From: Paraphoma chrysanthemicola
Taxonomy: Eukaryota; Ascomycota; Dothideomycetes; Pleosporales; Phaeosphaeriaceae
DNA length: 64,000 nucleotides
Assembly (NCBI GenBank): GCA_020744225.1
Contig: JAGMWG010000015.1
Span: 620,001-684,000 of the forward strand
Reading direction: 5' to 3'
Part shown: positions 19,867 to 32,414 of the stretch, in pieces
Position numbering within the stretch: position 1 is the first letter of the stretch
How the letters are laid out: each line of letters begins with the position of its first letter
Notes under the pieces: model-generated
What the model was told of the DNA's origin: nothing
The model's input: only the letters and a program-made list of their open reading frames with translations
Database searches by the model: none
Position numbers and translations under genes: made by a program

Positions 19867-22800
19867 TAAGTACGTTTCAAGTACTTGCTTATTTTACTTA
19901 GTATAACCAAGTAAGTAAATTATAAGTTTAGTGTTTATTTTTTATTAAGTAAGTAAGTATATAATTATAAAATAAGTAAGTACTTATAAGTACTTAGTGT
20001 TATATATTACTCTCTATTTTAGTAGTTATTATAGTGTTTTTTTAAGTAAGACTTATAATCTTAATTTTTAAGTTTCTAGCTAGTATTATCTAATCTTATA
20101 TAAGACTTCTAAACTATAGTAGTATTTATAGCTATAATCTTTAACTTACTAGTAATTATAATATAACTCTAATATACTATATACTATATATAGTACTTCT
20201 AATAAGTATATATACTTATAAAACTTACTTATAACTCTAAGAAAATAATTAAAATTCTTACTAATATTACTATTTACTTTAGAGCTATTTTAGTTATAGA
20301 AGAGATAGCTACTTAAGTTATAATACTAAAGTAATAATACTATACTTACTACTATACTTACTAATAGTAGTAGTCTTATAGATATAGATAGTAGTATATC
20401 TATTATAACTATAGAAGTAGTAAATAACTATATTAATAATAGTAGTAATAATTTTAATAGACTTAATTAAGCTTATATTAGATTAAAGTATATTAAGCTT
20501 CTTTAGTAGCTTAGTTATATAAAGAGTTAGATATATTAATATAAGTACTAACTTATATATATAAATTAGATTTCTAAGAGCTTTTAGTTATATAAGTATT
20601 ACTATATATATAAGTTACTCTAAGTATTTATAAATATTACTTAAGCTATAATCTTTACTACTACTTATCTTAAGCTACTTATTAAAGACTATAATCTTAG
20701 CTATATAAGTATTAAGACTAGTTAAGATAATAAAATACTATCTAGTATATAATTATTACTATACTAAGTATTAGTTAGTAGCTTTACTATATTATAATCT
20801 ACTACTAATACTATAAGTAGCTTTAGTATATAAAGCTTTTAATATACCTTTATTCTATAACTACTAGATAATAATCTTCTAATAGAAATTATTATATAAT
20901 TATTAATATATAAGTTATTTTATCTTATTAGTATAGAAGTTAAAGATATATTATAGTAATCTCTATATAGTATTATAATATATACTATATAACTTTTTTA
21001 TCTTATATAGCTATAAGTTATTAAGACTCTATCTAAATCTATAAGTAAGATATATATAAGCTTTAATAGCTAGATAATAAAGAGTAGAATATAAGAGTTC
21101 TTTAGAATTATTATATACTTTACTATAATACTATCTATTATAATATAAAACTTATCTATAAACTTACTATAACTTATAAATACTTATATAAGTAATATAA
21201 TTACTATAGCTATTATTATAATACTATAAGCTTATAAGTTTATCTTATTTATACTAGACTACTTTATTCTTAATAATACTATAATTATAGTAGTTATATA
21301 TAAGTTTAATAGTAATAATTTTAATATAGCTTATTATTAACTCTGTTATACGTTTTATATAATTAATCTTATTAGCTAAGTACTTCTCTTTAGTAAGAAT
21401 AAAGACGTATATAATAATATATAAGAAAATATAAAAGAGAAGAAAGATTTTATATAAAAATAGTATAAGTATAGCACTCTTAGTATACTTCTTATAGTAA
21501 TTATATATATTAGAATACTATAGTAGTATTAGCTTTTTATAGACTATCTCTATACTATAAATAAGTTACTTCTTACTAATATAGTACTTTTTAAGATTCT
21601 ATAACTAATTAAGATAGTAGTTATATACTAGAACTTCTACTATAATACTATTAAGTAAGTAACTTACTTCTATACTAGCTTTAACTTATATATAAAGAAA
21701 TATATTAGCTATATTATATATAAGAAGTAGTATAGTATAAAAAGTAATATTTTAGTATAGATAAGATTAGAAGAACTATAATTAGTAAACTAAGTAATAA
21801 TTATAAAGTACTAGTAATATCTTAAGCTACTTAAAACTACTATAAAAAGACTAGAGAGCTATAGTAATTAATATAATAGTAGCTTTAGTGTAATTTATAA
21901 GATCTTACTAGTGTTTAAGTTTTTACTTAATTAGTTAGAAAAGCTTACTATACTATATACTAATATAGATTTTAGTATATTTACTAAGGTACTTAAGAGT
22001 AAGTATTATACCTATTTATATACGTTTCTTACTAATATTTATATATAGATTATCTTTATATTAATCTCTAAGCTATATAAATAAAGACTAATAAGTACTA
22101 TAATAAGCTTAATAACTTACTTATATACTATACTACTACTTAATTTTATTCTTACTATAAGTACTACTATAAAAATATATAAAAGTATAAACTAGAGTAG
22201 TTATACTAAGTAAATAATAATTTTTAAGTGCTATAGAAGTTATATAAGAAGTTTCTACTTACTTCTCTATCTTAGTCTCTACGTATAAGCGTAATTAATA
22301 ATATAATTATAAGTTTTATAATATATTATAATACTATAAGAAATAATAGTAATAAGTATAATAAGTAGTATAATTAAAAGCTAGAGTAGAGCTAGGTAAT
22401 ATATTATAGTAATAGTAATACTATTAAGTACTAGATCTATATAAGACTAAAGTACTTATAATTAAGCTACTTTATAATTAATATATTAACTATTCTAGTA
22501 TTAAGCTATAATTATAAGTAGCTTTTTAGTAAGCTTAGTAATCTTCTAAAGTCTAAACGCTGCGCTATTAGTAGTAAGCTACTTATAGCTTTTTAACTTA
22601 TACGCTTATAAAGTTAGACTAGCTATAATACTAAAAATCTATATAATAATAGTAATAATCTATCTAATAATAAGATTGCGCGCGCGTATAATATATAAAG
22701 CTAGGTAGAGAAGTAGTACGCGTGCGCGCGTAGATAAGTAGACTTAATACTAAAAAAACTTATTAAGTACTTACAAGTAAGTAAGTATATAACCTTAAAT

Positions 22801-22883
22801 GTTAAGCAAAGTAAGCAAGTATACGCGGCGCAGATGATTTTAACAAGCAAGCAAGTATAGGGGTAGCATACTTGCTTTACTTG

Positions 22884-22899
22884 CTTGCTGCGGACACTG
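22884..22899 (-). repeat. right terminal inverted repeat
   Basis: Read inward from the right end this is CAGTGTCCGCAGCAAG. It begins CAGTG, a common hAT end. The CTTGCTT words just inside it mirror the CAAGTAAGTA words inside the left end. Confidence 0.75.
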
Positions 22900-22907
22900 C
22901 TACTTTT
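22900..22907. repeat. right target-site duplication (8 bp, CTACTTTT)
   Basis: Exact copy of 19843-19850 in direct orientation, abutting the right inverted repeat. Confidence 0.75.
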
Positions 22908-23104
22908 TCCCAGTACCGAAACCGCAACTCCGCCCTCAACCTTGCTACATCAGCATCCGACGCGCATATTTCAGGGTCGAATACTCTTGCCTCCTACGCT
23001 CAGTCGAAGACTTGCTTGCACAACATCTCTGTTGTGCGCCTTCAGCTTTGTGCACTCAACCCCGGGACACCAAGCAAAAGTTGGACTCGAGCTTCTCCAG
23101 CACA

Positions 23105-25028
23105 ATGTCCAATTCTTCCGACCTTCTCAACGATGGCATTGTTGGCTCTCCTCGTACTGGATCCGAGATGCGCGAAGCATCTATGCCACCTTCGACGCCG
23201 CCAGGCCACGCTTCCCACCGTGGAAAACAACCTCGTGGTAAAATGGATGATCGGGGTGGAAACGAGCCTATAGTCCAGTAACTTGCGCGCGAGCCTCACT
23301 ATGCAGGTCGACGTGAGAGGCCAAAGCTCAAGTTTAGCCCATCACCAATCAATTTAAATAAGGCAAATTCGCTGGAACAAGACACGCCGAACACTTCCCC
23401 TGGTTTCCGCGATAGTGACTATCGCTCAGACTCTCTGGAAGATTTGCCATTTTGCATGGATCTGTCCGATGATAGTGAGCCAAAGCAAGATGTCGAAGAT
23501 TCGAGTAAGAACGACGATAATTCGTGGAGTGTTACGACTTACTCTAGCGCGGACGATGAACAGGATGACATGAACACCAAGTAGGACGAATTCGACATCA
23601 ACAAGGCCAAGACTGACGATAACAAGCGGGCTCGAGATTTCTTAGACAAACCGAATAGTACAGGGTTGAAAGAAGTGTCTGAGTATGCGAACAGCCTTGG
23701 ACCTTTGTATTCAACGGCATCCAGGCCGTGGGCGCCTGCGCCAGATGGCGCAGGTGCTATACCAGCTTGCATTCTGGAACATCGCCCTTGCGATTCCACC
23801 TGCAGACACGGTGTCTTCCATACTTTGGACCTAGCCAGGGAATCGCTCAAGTCGGCTATGGAGGAAAAGCGTCTTGCGGATGCCCGCCGCGATCGTGAGA
23901 GCCAGATCGTCTCCAACCGAAAAGCCAACGTCACTAGAGTTCAGGCACTCAATGAATGCACTCATTGCATCCGTCGATTTCAAGAAGCATGGAGCAATCT
24001 TCGAACCGCCGCTGCTGCCCGATAGAGAAGAAGCAAGCCCCGATGAAGAAGGGGCAAGCTCCGATGGAGAAGACGATGAAGAAGAGGCAAGTCCCGATGA
24101 GGATCTGTCAACTGTGAACAAACTGGCAGACATCAGCCCGGGGCCTTTTTCACACCCAGTTCCATGTCCGTATGTTAATAAAAATACTGGGTGTAAAGGG
24201 CAAAAAAGAAGGGAGTGCATCTATCAGCATTGGAATGCGAACAAGCCGTGCATGGCAATGCTAAAGCAAATGAAGATTGATGAGCGAAATAGACACGATG
24301 CCGCGACGAAAAAGAATGCAGAGGGTGGAAAAAGTGAGAAGAACAGCACTGATTGCACATTCGGCGAGAAATGCGCGTACGTTCATCCTCTACCTGACAC
24401 AATTGATCCTGGGACGAGGAAAGCCCTAGTCCTCAGGCCCTATCTAGGATGAGTCATCAACGTCCCGGCGAATTACCAGATTGTGAAGCCCTGCCCGTTT
24501 GTAAACTCACCAAGAGGATGCAGGTTTGGATCGAAATGCATTTTCAACCACACCCTGGTGGGTGTTCAGTGCCCGGACGAGGACGAGAACGGGGATTGCA
24601 CTAGGCACCGTTGTCCACTACTGCACAACATATGGAAGAATTACATGGCCTACCAGCACTGCGCATGTAAGGATAGCGAGGATTTCAAGCACCCAGGTGA
24701 GTGGGTACCGGGACTGTTGCCACCGGGGCAGGAGAACAAGGCAGCTTGTCGTAAGCAAAACATGGAGGTTATGAATGCCTGCGATGCACCAGCTTTTGGT
24801 ATCTCTGCCCTAGGCCAGCGACAGGTAGGAGTGAAGGAAGAACCCACATCAGCTGTGTTCAAAAGCTCAAAGCAACGGCGGTCGATCAGTGAGCCGGCTG
24901 GAGATGCTTCGGCGCCCGAACATGCGCTGAAGCGTGCGTGCAGCTTGCAAGCACAATTGATAGATAGACTCTTTAGTAATTCAACATATCTTTATGAGCA
25001 CCTCACAATGGGTACAGTGACACCTTAA
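23105..25028 (+). pseudogene. CCCH zinc-finger protein gene, broken
   Basis: One long plus frame, beginning ATG at 23105, reads like a protein but is cut by TAA (23279-23281) and TAG (23582-23584). A +1 frame change follows between about 23,940 and 24,020, and then a TGA (24450-24452). Beyond it the frame runs to 25028. The distal part carries CCCH-type fingers: C-x8-C-x7-C-x3-H (CPYVNKNTGC...CIYQH), C-x5-C-x3-H (CTFGEKCAYVH), a textbook C-x8-C-x5-C-x3-H (CPFVNSPRGC...CIFNH) and C-x8-C-x4-C-x3-H (CPDEDENGDC...CPLLH), so it was probably an RNA-binding protein. I could not remove the stops with plausible introns. Each stop is one C-to-T change from CAA, CAG or CGA, and the gene starts ~200 bp from the RIP-mutated transposon. 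The 3' end overlaps the convergent MFS gene by 26 bases. Confidence 0.65.
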
Positions 25029-26684
25029 CCCCAGTTGTCTCCTCTTGTTCCAGAAGCTTTTTGTTAGCGCGCCTAAGATTCCCCTTCATTACTATGCACG
25101 TAACCACGCTCAAGATCGAAAAGCCCATCATTAGCAACATAGCTGGAATGTATCGCGGCGCATCCTGCGGGCGGAAGAAGTAGGGTGAATAGATATTGCC
25201 CATCTGACTCATGATGTTGACGATCGCAGTCGCACAAGCTCGCTTAGCAGGTGTCTGGTTGAGGGTGGAGGCAGCCCACGTGTAAACGATGGCATTAGAG
25301 CCAAAACAGCCGCCGATATACAAGAACGAGGCGAAATAGCGTGCAGGAACATTCAGTGTCGCGACCGTTATGATGAAGCCAGCGGCAGCGAAGCATAGTG
25401 GTATAGAGATGTGGAAGCCGCGCTCCTTCCTGCGATCGCTGGAGAAGGCAATGATGAATGAGATGACGGTACCGATAATGTAGGGTGGGGCAGTGCAGAC
25501 TAGCGTGATGGTGCGGGAGCCCAAATCAAAGCCCTTGACGATGGATGGGAAGAAATTGTTGAAGCCGTAAGCGGAATGGTTGGCACATAGCATAAGGGAC
25601 TTATGAGCATTAGCATTGGGTTGGCCGACATACCTGGCTACGGGGCAATACATAGACTTACAAAGATCCAAGTTCTGTAATCGAGCACGGCAAGCTTGAG
25701 ACCGTGCACGATGCCTTCGTCTGCCGATGGTGCGGACACTCGGTCCCGGGCGATACGATCTACCGCAAGCTTCTTCTCCTCTTCAGTGAAGAGCCATTTC
25801 CCGCTCCCGCTATTGCTCTCAGGAAAGTCGGGCATTATAAGCATGGAGATACTGGCAGCGAAAAAGCTCAAAGCCCCTTCGATGATGAACAGCCACTGCC
25901 ACCCGGCCAGGCCACGGGATCCTTCTAAGCCTGCGAAAACGCCCGCAGCAATCAGACCAGAGAATGCAGTAGCTAGGACGAGTCCCGAGTACAGAACTGC
26001 AGTACGGAGTGCTAGCTCTTTTCGTGTGTACCAGGAGCTCAGCATGTAGAAAGCACCGGGCCAGAAGGGAGCTTCCACAATACCGAGAACGAAGCGCACT
26101 CCGATAAGACCTCCATAATTATGAGCCCCAGCTGTCGAGGCCGAGACGCAGGACCAGAGCATAGCACACGCAGGGATATAGATCGAGGGACGAACTTTAG
26201 TCAAGAGCATGTTGGAAGGAAGCTGCATTAGCACCTGCATTGTGTTTTGTTAGTGCCAGTTCATCGGAGCATGAACAAAAATCTCGACTTACATAGCCGA
26301 CGTTCAAAATCGAGACGGCAGTGTTGAACTGGCTGCCTTTCAAACCCAAGTCCTTCTCGAAGGAGCTGAGTCTTGCTTGCCTGGATTATAGTCAGCTGGT
26401 ACCCCTGTGGAACTGATTCGCCAGGCCTACGCAATATTTGTGCGGTCCATGTCTAGAAAATGTCAGAAATGTTGAAGCTTGGAACAAGGGTACCATATAA
26501 TCTTACAGTTAAAGAAGTACAGGATCCATATCACAGGCATAAGGGTCATGTCCAACTTGCGAACAAGTCGCTTCTCAATCATACGAGTGTCCTCGTCAAA
26601 TCCAATCGTCTCGATCTTCTCGGCAATCGACCCACCATTTTTGTCGTCAAGGTGCGATTCCTCAATTCTGGTAGAGCTCGGCAT
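25003..26684 (-). CDS. MFS permease, Dal5/TNA1-like (anion:cation symporter family)
   Basis: Five exons: 26684-26507, 26452-26431, 26380-26293, 26234-25662 and 25599-25003. The introns are 54, 50, 58 and 62 nt, all GT-AG, and the joins keep frame over 485 residues. The second exon is only 22 nt; it completes the family motif YFFNYMDRTNIAQAR. Other landmarks are LNVGYVLMQLPSNMLLTKVRPS, GIVEAPFWPGAFYMLSSWYTRKELALR, WQWLFIIEGALS and WLFTEEEKKLAVDRI before the central loop. These mark the allantoate/nicotinate/vitamin carboxylate importers of the plasma membrane. The start is ATG 26684 (MPSSTRIEES); the frame upstream opens only with TTG. It may feed the amidohydrolase and aconitase genes next door with an organic acid, which is an inference from position. 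Confidence 0.92.
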
Positions 26685-27360
26685 AGTGAGATGGCGTGAA
26701 GAGACGTTCTTTAGAAAGGTATCTGGGTGGACCAAGTGACACAGAAAGCTCTGAAGTTTTGTGCTTGAACGCGAATCCCTTGCCAGCTATATAGGAGGGC
26801 TAAAGGGAAAATAGTTGACGCAGAGCGATAGGCAGGTTCCATCACCAGGCTGTCGTTTCCCTAGGCCAAGTAATCCGGGGAAAAGGACTGGACGCTAGAT
26901 GGTCGGAGCACTCCAAGTGGTGCTGAAACAGAAACGTTCGGACAATGGAACGCAAGCGATTGGCCGGGAGAGCTCCGGACCCGCATTTTGTGCCCGGCGG
27001 GCGAGCACGGCACGTGCGCCACCCTGTTGGCCACCATACTAAGTAATATGGATCACAAAGAGCAACGCAACCAGTGTGACCGTTGCTCGCTCCTGGAATG
27101 ATCCCACTATGTACACAGTTTAGCGCTGTGTTTCATGCTGGATCAATCAACTGCTTAAAGTCCAGTAGCAGCGAGCAATGAGTGTCAAGGTTGTGTTGAA
27201 TTCCTCTCGTTCGCAATCAGCTTGTAGTCATTCGAATTACAGAGCGCGTTACAATGATAGACGCTCATTGAGTATGGTACTTTCAACCACTCCTACATGC
27301 GAATGATGGACCTAGGCAAGCTGCGTGCATTGCTTTAGATGAGCGATACCGAAAGTCTAT
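26685..27360. other. intergenic, promoter of the Dal5-like permease
   Basis: No coding region seen. Contains the upstream region of the permease and the 3' flank of the amidohydrolase gene. Confidence 0.4.
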
Positions 27361-28430
27361 TCACAAAACTCCATACAATTCGCTTGGGTTCTTGTTCATC
27401 ATCAAGTCCCATTCTTCGCCTGAGACCCAGCTTTTCAGACTTCGTAGCCACGCTACGTCGTCGACCTCAAGAAACGGAGTCTCCCGCATTGCTTCTTCGT
27501 GGTCGCGAACTTTCATTCGTGGCGTGTGCGGCCAGTCGCTTCCCCAAACTACTCTTCTTGGGTTGGCTTTGAGTAATGCTTCAACAATTGGCCGAATGTC
27601 ATCGTACAAGGGCGCTGCGTCGCTGATGCGATACGGTGCGCTGATTTTCATGTACAGCGCCCCTGACTTGACGAGTTCCATAATGTCTGCAAATCCTGGC
27701 TGTGTCGCAATGGCGGACTGGTACGCATCCGGGAGCATCGATCTGGCTTTCAGCAGTGCGAAGTGGTCTGTCACAAGGGGAATACCAGCTTCGGCAATCT
27801 CGTGTACCACTTCCTTCAACTCGGTCCAGAATTCTGGATGAATGTGCGTGAAAGCCATGCTCCACCCCGGACAATGCATTTTGATCACCGCGGCGTGGTC
27901 ACGTAGGGTGATCTTCTGAAGCTCGACGTCATGCATTGCACCATACTTGTATAGGTTGACACGAATGCCACGAATTCCGGCGTCGTGCATAGAATGGAGT
28001 TCTCCACGAGTGACAGTTTGCGGATCGATGACACCAATGGCAAATGTTCGAGTCCGATCCAGCTCATGCACAAACGTTTCCAGAGATGTGCAATTGTCAC
28101 CATAGGACAATCCATGTGTTAGAACAGAATGCGTCAATCCCAATTTTCTCTTGAAGTCCAGAAATTCTTCGATGGATGCGGCGGGTGGTGTCAGATGTCG
28201 GCTTTGTGCGTATCGAAACCGTTTTGCTGTTGACCGATTAGCCAAGAGAATGATCGTTTATGTCAGGGGTACCGACGGTCGAAGATATGATGATGTACAT
28301 CCCAGCCTCCGTTGGGAAAGAGCGGTTCTTCTCTCGCGCATTCGTGTACTTCTGGAACAGCAGTGACCAGAATCTCCTTTGCTGGTACTGGCTTAGTGGT
28401 TGAGGTACGTATGAAGACTTGAGTAGCCAT
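27361..28430 (-). CDS. amidohydrolase-2 family hydrolase (PF04909 type)
   Basis: Two exons, 28430-28277 and 28226-27361, give 339 residues. The 50-nt intron (28276-28227) has a CTAAT branch and CAACAG acceptor but a weak GTCGGT donor; only this junction rebuilds the family signature WDVHHHIFDP. Domain landmarks are the metal-binding HHH (~44-46), YGDNCTSLETFV, GIRGIRVNLY, a THIHPEFW segment, the barrel strand GIPLVTDHFA, and the metal/catalytic aspartate in WGSDWPHT (~281-288). This superfamily hydrolyses lactones and cyclic amides or decarboxylates aromatic acids. The closest described activities by layout are 2-pyrone-4,6-dicarboxylate lactonase (LigI) and related lactonases, but the substrate cannot be read from sequence. 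The start at 28430 (MATQVF) has an A at -3. The gene is transcribed away from the Zn2Cys6 gene. Confidence 0.9.
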
Positions 28431-29362
28431 AATGGAGCCAGATCCGTGCCTTGCATTGGCTTTTCGCACATCGAAGCCGCTAAAGTATTGACGCAGCTTG
28501 CTTGCCAGTAGTCTTGATGATGAGATCCTGCTGTGTGCATTTATTGAGGAAGCTAGATCAGATCAGTGGCGGGCTTGGCGCGACCGGGGCACTCCGCAGG
28601 TGCCACCTGTCCGAGAGGGATCATGACCGCCCGGCAGTGTTGCTCAACATCGGATCCGCGGCTTTCGGGAATGACCCGTGCAATAGGTAGGGCAAAAGCG
28701 ATAGCTGATGTACGATGTCTTGGGGTTCTCCGGGAACACACCATGCAGTCCAGTAATGCGATGGCCCGTTCCACCAGCTATAATTGCTTGTCAACATATC
28801 TTCATCCACTATTTCGTTCATTGACCAGCATTCTGGCTGGCGCGTTGGTGGCTATTGTGACTTTTCATTTAAACCTACACAATGCCACTTAACAGTGTGA
28901 AGACGCAACTTCAGCGCGTTGAACGTAGGCGCATGTACCAGGCGCAATCGACTGCGCAACACGCTTGGTTCCAAATTTTTGTATTGACCGTATCTGGAAA
29001 GGCATGACTCCAAGGCTTGTTCGTTTGAGCGTGAATAGTGCGGATGTAGCTCTCAGGGAGATTTGTCAGCATAGGTGATGCGTGGCAGGTTTTGGGTACA
29101 ATGTCTGTCACAGTTCATCAGCAAGTGGTTGATCTTACAAGCCGAATGGCTTTGATCAAGAAATCGCGTGTATTGGACGGGGAGATCTTAAAGGCATATC
29201 TCAATAAAACACGCTTCATAATGAAAACTGTACTTACATCAGGGAAATATTACCCCGCTCGAGTGCACGTGCCCATTGAGTGCGCTTAACTCTTGTCTCA
29301 CTTGCCACCTGGTACCACTACCCCATCCACGTGCCATCCAACATGTTCCGAGTGTCATAATT
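28431..29362. other. divergent promoter region, amidohydrolase / Zn2Cys6 regulator
   Basis: No gene seen in 0.93 kb between the two divergent starts. It is the natural place for co-regulated control of both. I could not pick out a convincing CGG-N-CCG palindrome by eye. Confidence 0.4.
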
Positions 29363-31982
29363 ATGGCCTCGAAAGTTCGCATAGCATGTCGCAGATGCCG
29401 TATCAAGAGAATCAAGGTTTGCATACTTTCCACCTGTGACGGCGCTTGAGACTAAGTTGGGGAATAGTGTGACGGAGGCATTCCTGCCTGCAGTAATTGT
29501 TCCAAGGTAAATGAGCCATGTATAGACGTGGATGGGCGAAACAAAGCACTTTCCATTCCCAGAGACTTTGCAGCCAATGCTCGAGCGCGAATTGAGTGGC
29601 TTGAGGCTCAGATGCGACGAGTTGCGCCCGAATTTGATCTCAAGTACGGGCCTCCAGTCGACTTCGCCTTTCTCGACAATGCAGGAGCTGGATCATCGCC
29701 AATGGCCTGTGACGGAAATTTTTCGTCCGAGTCTCACGTCCCGGATTCTGCTTCAAACACGACTAAACGCACCTACTCTTCGGTGTCAGAGCCAACCTCT
29801 CAAGAAGGATTTGCTGACGAGGCGCGCTCAGTAGCTCTCGATCTGGGGCTGCTTACGTTAAATTCTGACTCTAGACAAACGCATTATCTTGGTACTTCAT
29901 CTGGGCGGCTATTCACTTCTTTGATCGGGGCTGCATCTCCAGAATCACGAATTCACGCAGGGAACAACAAGTCATTTGCTCAACCTGTCTTCTCAAGTCC
30001 TGGACCAAGTGGACCTTTTGCACATGCCAAGCGTGCAAAAGAGTCATGTTATGCATTGCACCAGTCTCTGAAAAAGTCATTGCCGCCTGAAGAGGACGCC
30101 TACAACCTCCTGGATGTTTACTTTCGTAACGTCCATGTGGATCATCCCTTCCTTCATCCTGCTTCCCTTGTCAGGGCAGTCGAGGCTTTGTACCAAACTG
30201 TAACAGATGACGCGTCCATGGAGATAGGCTTCAATGGATGGGGACCATCTGTCTTGCCCTTTTCCTACAACGGGGAATTCCATACATCGCGAAACAGCCG
30301 CTGTACCCCGATCTCGATTTTCACGGCAACATTCCATGTGTTCATGGTATTCACACTGGCGGCAACTATCAAAACACGTCAGCGAATTTATGATTTTGCG
30401 CCCAATCAATTCTATCGCATCGCTGTGTCCGCGGGTGAACATTGCTTTTCGAATACATCACTTGCTAGCTTGCAAGCGACACTTTTGCTCGCTGTGTACA
30501 GCCTGCTGAGCCCGGCTGAACTCAATATATGGACTTTGACATATGTCGCAATGGCCCATTGTATCGATCTCGGTCTCCATCGAACACCCAGCCCAGGAAG
30601 CGGACTCTCCCAAGCCGCCTTGCTGACGCGCAGATTGCTGTTCTTCAGCGTATATCATCTTGATAGGTAAGTGTCCTTTTTGTTTTGGTCTATTTGCTCG
30701 TAAACACCATTAAAATATTTGTCGACACGTAAGTTTTCTGTACATCATGTGGAGCCTGAAGCACAGCTAGAAGTTGCGCTCAAAGTGCTAACGTCTGCCT
30801 CGTAAATGATGAGCTTGTCTCGTGTGCGTGATTTTTTGCTGAAGGAAGCTGATTTTCAACCTTAGATCTATCGCCGCCATTCAGGGCCGACCACTAGGTA
30901 TTCGTGACGAGACTTTCGATCTTGAGCTGCCTAGTTTGGAAGATGTGGAAGCCGATGCGAGTAACATACCGGAGACTGTCTTCGCCTCAGGTATTTTTAT
31001 ATCTGGCGCATTGGCTTACACCCTTCATCGATTCGAACTTGACCCTATTGTGTCCGAAATTAAGCTTTTGTTCTACCACCTTCCATCGCAAGTTAAAGCT
31101 TACGCATGGCCGGTCGATCATCACGCAGCTCAAATCGCGCTGCAGCAGAAGCTCACGGCATGGCGTCACAATCTGTCGGCTATCAAGAGCTCCTTTTGTG
31201 ATAGTTCCGACGAAGACCACGTGGAGTATCGGAAATTGGAGCTCAAGTTGACAAGCCAATACTTCGCCGCTATGGTTCTTCTCTATCAGCCGTCTCAAAC
31301 AATCCAGCATCCTTCAGAGCCATCGCTACTTATTTGTTATCAGTGCGCTGCAAGCCGACTGACTACATACAACGATCTATACCATGCGGAGAGCTTTTAT
31401 CAAAGCTGGAGGAGCGTCCAAGGCATCTTCTCATCTGGTGCAACAATGATATATTGCCTGTGGACCACGACCTTAGTACGAGATACGATTCCGCTTGGAG
31501 ATGCGATGAAAGATTTGAGAACAGCAAGCAACTTACTGTCAGTTGGCGGAGAATGGTGGCCGTCGGTTAAGAAAGGGAAGGAGAGCTTTGCGCGAGCCAT
31601 TGATGCTCTTTTTCGGCAGCTTGACGCCTCCCATCATGGCAATCAGGATTACAGTCAAGATCAGCGACCGCCAGAACGACGAAATCGTGACCCGTCTCAA
31701 TCTGTGCGCGTTTTGGCGGATATTGCTGTACCAGGGGTACTGTCTAGTAAAGGGATGCATAACGAGGCCCAAGATACGTCGGAGAGTCTATCGCAGTTTC
31801 CTGATATATTTCCCAACTTCAGCACAGCCGATTGGAGCAGATCAGGTGACCCGGAATATTGCCAGAATCCTCAGCCGATGTTAGGGGTATTTCAAGATCA
31901 AGCCTTAGGCGGAACGGACTCGGCAGTGGAAGCTTTCATCGCTCAATTCCTCAACAACGATACAGCATGGAACGCCTTTTGA
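29363..31982 (+). CDS. Zn2Cys6 transcription factor with fungal-specific regulatory domain
   Basis: Three exons: 29363-29416, 29468-30666 and 30866-31982, 789 residues. Intron 1 (51 nt, GTTTGC...AATAG) splits the zinc cluster right before Cys19. Intron 2 is 199 nt, long for this window, with GTAAGT...CTTAG. The cluster cysteines at 9, 12, 19, 26, 29 and 36 give a perfect C-x2-C-x6-C-x6-C-x2-C-x6-C, and basic residues follow each pair. A short linker/coiled-coil (ARIEWLEAQMRR) follows. The fungal_trans domain (~190-470) holds YFRNVHVDHPFLHP, AHCIDLGLHR and, across the splice, VYHLDRSIAAIQGRPLGI. The last third is less conserved. It lies between the amidohydrolase (divergent) and the aconitase (same strand, 0.43 kb downstream), so it may be a pathway-specific regulator. 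Confidence 0.93.
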
Positions 31983-32414
31983 AAGAACAACTCACTCCCG
32001 GATTCTATTTATGATTGGTTCGATACCAATGCAGGCTTCTCACAGATGAAGTCATGGTCGGCTGTGCTCGGAGCAGATTGTCGTTCAACTCCTACAGTGG
32101 CGCACTTGGAAATCGAACACAATCCTGGACATCAGGTTGGCAAACCGTGCCATCGCATTCTGGATAAGGTGCGAGCTGACATTTGGTGACACTTTACACG
32201 TTGACTTCCAATACGCTCATGCGGAGTGGCTTGCGCTAGTGCGAAAAGGAGTGCTCCGGCCAGGTCGCGGTTCACTCCGGTGACGATCTTCGTCCGCAAC
32301 CGGCTAGCATTGAACTCCAAATGCAAAACCTCGGTATCCACACAATATGATAGCCTCCTAAATTATGTTGACTGTTGCGCCTCGTCGTCCATCCCGCTCT
32401 CCCTCATTTTCGTA

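Larger units (their letters stand above)
19851..22899. mobile_element. RIP-degraded hAT-type DNA transposon, 3.05 kb
   Basis: The element is bounded by imperfect 16-bp inverted repeats (CACAGTCCGCAACAAG on the left, CAGTGTCCGCAGCAAG read inward from the right; 13 of 16 match) and an exact 8-bp direct duplication. Both subterminal zones carry many copies of CAAGYAAGTA-like words in both orientations. About 3 kb is the usual hAT size. The interior is composed almost wholly of A/T with TA, AG and CT steps. CpA and TpG are nearly absent over long runs, which is the product expected of RIP (CpA to TpA on both strands). No transposase frame survives. A small GC island near 22676-22730 (GCGCGCG runs) escaped. 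The strand of the former transposase cannot be told. Confidence 0.8.

Noticed and set aside
19851..22899. AT-rich block as a centromere or mitochondrial insertion
   Set aside because: The sharp ends with inverted repeats and an 8-bp duplication, and the loss of CpA/TpG, identify a RIP-mutated transposon.
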